DNA of 64,000 bases from AM-0621 sp964386705 (GTDB lineage: Bacteria; Planctomycetota; Planctomycetia; Planctomycetales; Planctomycetaceae). The notes under the pieces were generated by a model, which saw only the letters and a program-made list of their open reading frames with translations, made no database searches and had not been told where the DNA came from. Position 1 is the stretch's first letter. Each line of letters begins with the position of its first letter. Made by a program: the position numbers and the translations under genes. The stretch covers positions 1-64,000 of the forward strand of contig CAYLTY010000001.1 of assembly GCA_964386705.1 (NCBI GenBank), in the 5' to 3' direction. This document shows, one piece after another, positions 60,345 to 64,000 of this stretch.

Positions 60345-62038
60345 TGCAACAACCTCCCCATCAAGGCGCCGCCACGGAACACAGATGCCAGTTCCTGGAG
60401 CGAAGGCTCTCGCGCCCCGAAGTGATCAGAGACGGCTGAGTCAATGGCCGTCATGGCACGAGAGAAATACTCATCACTCTTCTCATCCAGCTTAGTCCTG
60501 GCGGCATTGAACTGATTGTGGTTGAGTTGGTTCTGTCGAATCCCAAGCTCCTCAATCAGATACTTGCCGATCAACATGGCCGCGAAGAACGAGCCATAGG
60601 CGAGACAGGCTGGCGAGTCAGCAGGTGGTCGCCTCCGCTTGGCTTCTGCAAGACGTACAATCAATGTCGCAATCACTGTCTGCGCACCGGTGAGGGCGTC
60701 GGTGAAAATGCGGTCGTAAAGTTTGTCGAAGTGATCACGGCCGTGATACTTCGCAGAGAATGGCTTCATGCGCCAGACGGCGAGAATGGCCTCGGCGGCT
60801 TTCGCACTGCTGATACTGGTTCGGCGACGAAGCGAATCGTCGCTGCGGTGCCGATGGTAAGTGAATCCGAGTTGCGCGACGGCGGCCTCCAGCGACCGCT
60901 GCTTCGCGTCGTTGGATCGAAGGTCGCGCAGGTCAACTGGATTCTGGCTGTTGGTTGCGTAGGTAATGTTCCGTACCATGCCGTCGGCATTGTCAGGGAG
61001 TTCGTAGATGCGAACCATGACAGACGCACGGGCAATATCCTGAGGCAGCGTACCCATCTTCGACAGAGTGTCCTGAATCGTCTTGCAAGTCTGTCCTCCG
61101 TTGATGATCTGCAACCCGTCGATTTGGACCGTGAAGTCTTTCGTCTGTGAAGCCCCTGTGTGAGCAAACTTCGTACAAACGATGGTGATGCCGTTGTTGT
61201 AGAAGTAGAAATTGGGCCGATCGGCAGCGTCATTGAGTGTGCTGGCGATGGCACCATTGACGCGGTTCCCCTGCAAGCCGAGGAACCTGCGGATATTCCG
61301 TTCCAGCAACCGGTCGCCGTGGCGATTGAACAGGGCTGCAATTTCTGCGACGGACACACGGCCCACCATGATGCGGCAGTAATCGAAGGCCTCAATGATC
61401 GCCTCACCAACAAGAGTGACTCGCTCATTGACGGGCTTCTGAGCCTGCTGAATGGCAAAGATGACGTCATGGTTGACGTGTTCCCAGGAGACAAATCCGC
61501 CCAACTGCGGTGCATCGTTGTCGATCGCCGACTGTGCAGCATCGCTCCACTTCATGCCGTTATTGCAGAGCAGGACTCGAAGTTGCGGGTTCAGGCCGTC
61601 CCGCACCATCGACCGCACTTCTTCGATCTTAGGTGCCAGCAGCGAATTGGCGGGAATGTTCGACTGCCAGTTGAAGAGATGTCTGACGGTCGGCAGGACG
61701 CGCAGCACACCTTCCACTTCGGGGAACATGTCGCCAGCCGCATCCTGGAGACTGTTGTTGTACTTGCCTTGCGCGATCGTCACCGTGAATTCGCCATCTT
61801 CCACATCGCCGATGTGAATGGCGTCGATTCCAAAGTCATCGTATCCGTCCGTCAAGCAGTCGATGACTTCTTCGTCCGTCAGGTCGAGTACGGTCATCAT
61901 TACAATCAAAACGAACGCAGCCGACCGCTTCTTGGTCTCTTCCTGCGGCTGCAACTCCAGTCGATCGTTGAGAATGTCACTGAAGTCTTCCGCGATCTTC
62001 CTGACACGCTGATCGAGAATATCAACGATCATGCTCAT
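60341..62038 (-). CDS. AIPR-family (abortive infection phage resistance) protein
   Basis: The product has 565 residues. The N-terminus has a PD-(D/E)xK-nuclease-like arrangement: DGYDDFGIDAIHIGD (D72) and EFTVTIAQGKYN (QGK 90-92), where similar proteins carry GIDAxxI...QxK. The AIPR core follows, with FYFYNNGITIVCTK (~285) and LQIINGGQTCKTIQDTL. AIPR proteins are linked to phage exclusion and sit in defence islands, and a DNA-cleaving role is likely but not shown. The start overlaps the pglX stop (ATGA) and the stop overlaps a relict pglZ GTG (GTGA). It therefore sits in the same pglX-accessory-pglZ slot as the DUF262 gene, but in a second module. Confidence 0.88.
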   Translation of the reverse strand: MSMIVDILDQRVRKIAEDFSDILNDRLELQPQEETKKRSAAFVLIVMMTVLDLTDEEVIDCLTDGYDDFGIDAIHIGDVEDGEFTVTIAQGKYNNSLQDAAGDMFPEVEGVLRVLPTVRHLFNWQSNIPANSLLAPKIEEVRSMVRDGLNPQLRVLLCNNGMKWSDAAQSAIDNDAPQLGGFVSWEHVNHDVIFAIQQAQKPVNERVTLVGEAIIEAFDYCRIMVGRVSVAEIAALFNRHGDRLLERNIRRFLGLQGNRVNGAIASTLNDAADRPNFYFYNNGITIVCTKFAHTGASQTKDFTVQIDGLQIINGGQTCKTIQDTLSKMGTLPQDIARASVMVRIYELPDNADGMVRNITYATNSQNPVDLRDLRSNDAKQRSLEAAVAQLGFTYHRHRSDDSLRRRTSISSAKAAEAILAVWRMKPFSAKYHGRDHFDKLYDRIFTDALTGAQTVIATLIVRLAEAKRRRPPADSPACLAYGSFFAAMLIGKYLIEELGIRQNQLNHNQFNAARTKLDEKSDEYFSRAMTAIDSAVSDHFGAREPSLQELASVFRGGALMGRLLQ

Positions 62039-64000
62039 GATGACTTACCCTCTCTTTTCGCTCGGGCGGCTTGTTTGAAGGCGTTGGTGTAGTGGCAGTC
62101 GTTCCAGCGGTCGCCGATGGGGGTGTCGGTGCCGGGGAAGTCGATGGTTTGTTCGTCCCAGCCCCAGAACCACGGGTATTCGTCGCGGGGGCGTTTGGGT
62201 TCTTTGCCTCGGTCTTTGGTCCACTTGACCTTTGGTCCCCAGCGGAGGATGCCGGAGTCTTTGCGACCGCCGGGGATATCGACGGCCATGAAGGGGCGGA
62301 TGTTGATCCGCACGCCGTCGTTGATGTCCGGGTTCCAGCCGATCGGTTGTTCGTGGAGCGGCTTCCAGCGCACGAAGAGGTCGTAGGGTGGTTCGCCCTT
62401 CAGGATCGCGACCAGTTGCTGCTGCAATGTCTTGGCGGCGGCAAGGCGACCGTCGGCACCGGACTCGCCGCGTTTGACGTCGCTTTCCTGGCGGTTGATC
62501 CAGTCGCCGAGATAGCTGTAGGTCAGGCTCTCCAGCAGCTTGCGGCCGTCCGGTCCGGCGAGCTGGTGGTAGTTGACCAGAGCATGAAAGCCGTCGGCTT
62601 TGCGGCCGTCCCAGATGTGCCAGATGAAGGGCCGCTGCTGGAAAAGTTCGCAGTGTTCCTTGAAGAAGTCGTTCCGCAACCAGTCGTCCAGCTTGTGCGG
62701 CGGCTTCAGGTGGCACGCTTCGAGCAACCGCGTCAGCCGAGCCGCCGCCGTGTCTTCGCCGCGCACTGAGGGAATGCAGACGATGCCGTCGGCATCGGCG
62801 AAAGGGAGCAGGGCTTCGCAACTCTGAACAAGCTGCCGTGCCCGATCACTCAATCGCATTTCGGGATCGAGTTCCGCAGGCCAGCGGTAGCCGAGTAGGC
62901 GAGCGATGGCGACCTGTATCGGTGAAGTTGATGAGTTTGGGTGACCGTGGAAGAACCATTGTGTTGGATCATTTGTCTCAGGTGCCGGCAATCCATCGGG
63001 AAACTGACTTTCGGCTACTTCCTGCCAGTGATCGAGGTCAAACGGAACTTTGAGCAACGTGTGTTCTGTAATACTCAACGACTGGTCGCGGTCCCTAAGG
63101 ACTTCACGATACTCAGCAGATGACAAATATGCGTAGATTGGTGCAAGGTACTCAGGCTTCGCCGGAACGATGGCTGCAATCGTATTGTCGAAGAATTCCC
63201 CGGCGTAGATGTTAGTGAATAGATTCTGAGTCACATTGACCGCTAGTCCGCGCTTACCCCATGCAGACTGCCCCGATTTCCATCCACCAAGTCGTTTCTC
63301 AGACTTCAGTGCCATCGCATGTCGAAAGTACCGTCCGGCTCCTTCTTCCCAGAATAGAACTGACGAACACCCACCGATGAATCCGGCAGAAGATGCTGAC
63401 GATTGAAGCCACTTCCAGTCCCGGTTCTTTCGATGGAGTTCCCAAAACGAAAAGATGAACTGAGGATCGTCACTCGTACACAATCCTTGGTATGAGTCGC
63501 AGAATGCGTTTAGCAGATGAAGCTCGGTCGGTTCGGCAAACGCAATGGCGTAGTCTGAATTCTGAAGCTGGTCCGCCTGTAAAATGAGTCTGATGTCATT
63601 AGGCGATCCGGCGCGTAATGACTCTGATTTCTCATCCGGAGTAGTCTTTGTGGCAACATCCAGTCCGCAAATCGTGTTAAGTGGTCGTGGTTCAGTTGCC
63701 GAGATTGCCCCCAGTTGGATGTTGAAGTCCCACATCGGTGTCTGAAATCCCTTTGGTCCCAATCGCGCAATCCAGTTCCATTCCCTCGTTTCCAGCAGTA
63801 ATTCTCGCAACTTCTTGTAACGTGATAAGAAGAGCCAATTCTGGGGACTCACCACACCGGCCGTCCCACTCGGCGAACAGAATTCGAGACATCGGAGGAT
63901 GAAGGCAGTCGCTAGGTCAGGTTTGCCCAATTCAAAATAAGTGTCGATATGCAACTTGAGAATGTCGTCTTGTTTGCTGCGTCCAAGGTACGGCACATTT
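62035..64000 (-). CDS. pglX: BREX methyltransferase PglX, C-terminal part (5' end outside window)
   Basis: At least 654 residues, open to the right edge. The first visible residues are N-V-P-Y followed by LGRSKQDDILKLHIDTYFEL. This is the position of the NPPY/F catalytic motif of N6-adenine methyltransferases, here with Val as second residue. After it come DLATAFILRCLEFCSPSG, VSPQNWLFLSRYKKLRELLL and IARLGPKGFQTPM, the usual post-motif region of PglX/Eco57I-type enzymes. A C-terminal target-recognition-like part ends in GDRWNDCHYTNAFKQAARAK. The SAM-binding motif must lie beyond the window, as presumably do brxA, brxB and brxC. It methylates a BREX site to mark self DNA and is needed for defence. 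Overlaps the AIPR gene by 4 bp. Confidence 0.88.
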   Translation of the reverse strand, partial: NVPYLGRSKQDDILKLHIDTYFELGKPDLATAFILRCLEFCSPSGTAGVVSPQNWLFLSRYKKLRELLLETREWNWIARLGPKGFQTPMWDFNIQLGAISATEPRPLNTICGLDVATKTTPDEKSESLRAGSPNDIRLILQADQLQNSDYAIAFAEPTELHLLNAFCDSYQGLCTSDDPQFIFSFWELHRKNRDWKWLQSSASSAGFIGGCSSVLFWEEGAGRYFRHAMALKSEKRLGGWKSGQSAWGKRGLAVNVTQNLFTNIYAGEFFDNTIAAIVPAKPEYLAPIYAYLSSAEYREVLRDRDQSLSITEHTLLKVPFDLDHWQEVAESQFPDGLPAPETNDPTQWFFHGHPNSSTSPIQVAIARLLGYRWPAELDPEMRLSDRARQLVQSCEALLPFADADGIVCIPSVRGEDTAAARLTRLLEACHLKPPHKLDDWLRNDFFKEHCELFQQRPFIWHIWDGRKADGFHALVNYHQLAGPDGRKLLESLTYSYLGDWINRQESDVKRGESGADGRLAAAKTLQQQLVAILKGEPPYDLFVRWKPLHEQPIGWNPDINDGVRINIRPFMAVDIPGGRKDSGILRWGPKVKWTKDRGKEPKRPRDEYPWFWGWDEQTIDFPGTDTPIGDRWNDCHYTNAFKQAARAKREGKSS

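Noticed and set aside
61160..62092. 310-residue open frame on the plus strand opposite the AIPR gene
   Set aside because: It lies wholly antisense to a gene with clear AIPR motifs and has no recognisable domain; it is a GC-skewed shadow frame.
62071..62769. 232-residue plus-strand frame opposite pglX
   Set aside because: Low-complexity valine/alanine-rich composition, antisense to pglX; shadow frame.

Overview
The window looks like a chromosomal accessory region of a planctomycete. The lineage markers are a DUF1559 prepilin-type protein, secreted PQQ-propeller and mono-haem proteins, many sigma-54 activators, and very large NTPase/beta-propeller proteins. No rRNA, tRNA or CRISPR array was seen. 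Most of the window is a defence and mobile-element island; the exception is a secreted redox/metal cluster at 35.2-44.1 kb.

Layout. 1-5.9 kb (minus): one open frame with no stop in the window, encoding an Avs-like STAND NTPase with an N-terminal PD-(D/E)xK nuclease-like domain. 6-7.2 kb: transposase remnants, then a small two-helix membrane protein behind a sigma-54 type promoter. 7.9-18.7 kb (minus): a four-gene operon made of a ~1,715-aa double beta-propeller NTPase, a GAF histidine kinase, a receiver/ATPase-like response regulator and a sigma-54 activator, itself preceded by a near-consensus sigma-54 promoter. 19-31 kb (plus): two diverged copies of one DDE-transposase IS flank a second sigma-54 module, in which a CARF-AAA-Fis (RtcR-like) activator is followed by a consensus sigma-54 promoter, a NACHT-type NTPase, a beta-propeller protein and a gene of unknown function. 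30.8-33 kb: a Septu-like pair (PtuA ATPase, PtuB HNH). 34-35 kb: a Lit-like zinc peptidase. 35.2-44.1 kb: the redox/metal cluster with duplicated redoxin and Cys-rich genes. 44.3-51.1 kb: a 2OG-Fe(II) oxygenase, small accessory genes and IS debris. 51.4-64 kb (minus): a BREX type-1-like operon in the order pglX, AIPR, scar, DUF262/DUF1524 (BrxU-like), pglZ, brxL, followed by a HEPN-type DUF4209 protein.

Three observations stand out. First, two unrelated STAND/beta-propeller modules each have a sigma-54 promoter with exact spacing directly before the large effector or sensor gene, and each encodes its own sigma-54 activator. This suggests regulated, alarm-type expression of conflict systems. 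Second, the BREX operon holds a scar in which a pglZ 5' end is fused to a pglX 3' end at a 12-bp microhomology. Both flanks keep the gene junctions of intact modules, so the locus looks like a fusion of two BREX modules whose accessory genes (AIPR and BrxU-like) now share one operon. Third, six fragments of the left end of one IS110-family element are scattered over 21-47 kb without any full-length copy.

Limits: all family calls come from reading motifs by eye. Both edge genes are incomplete. Promoter and terminator calls are pattern matches, not experimental evidence.
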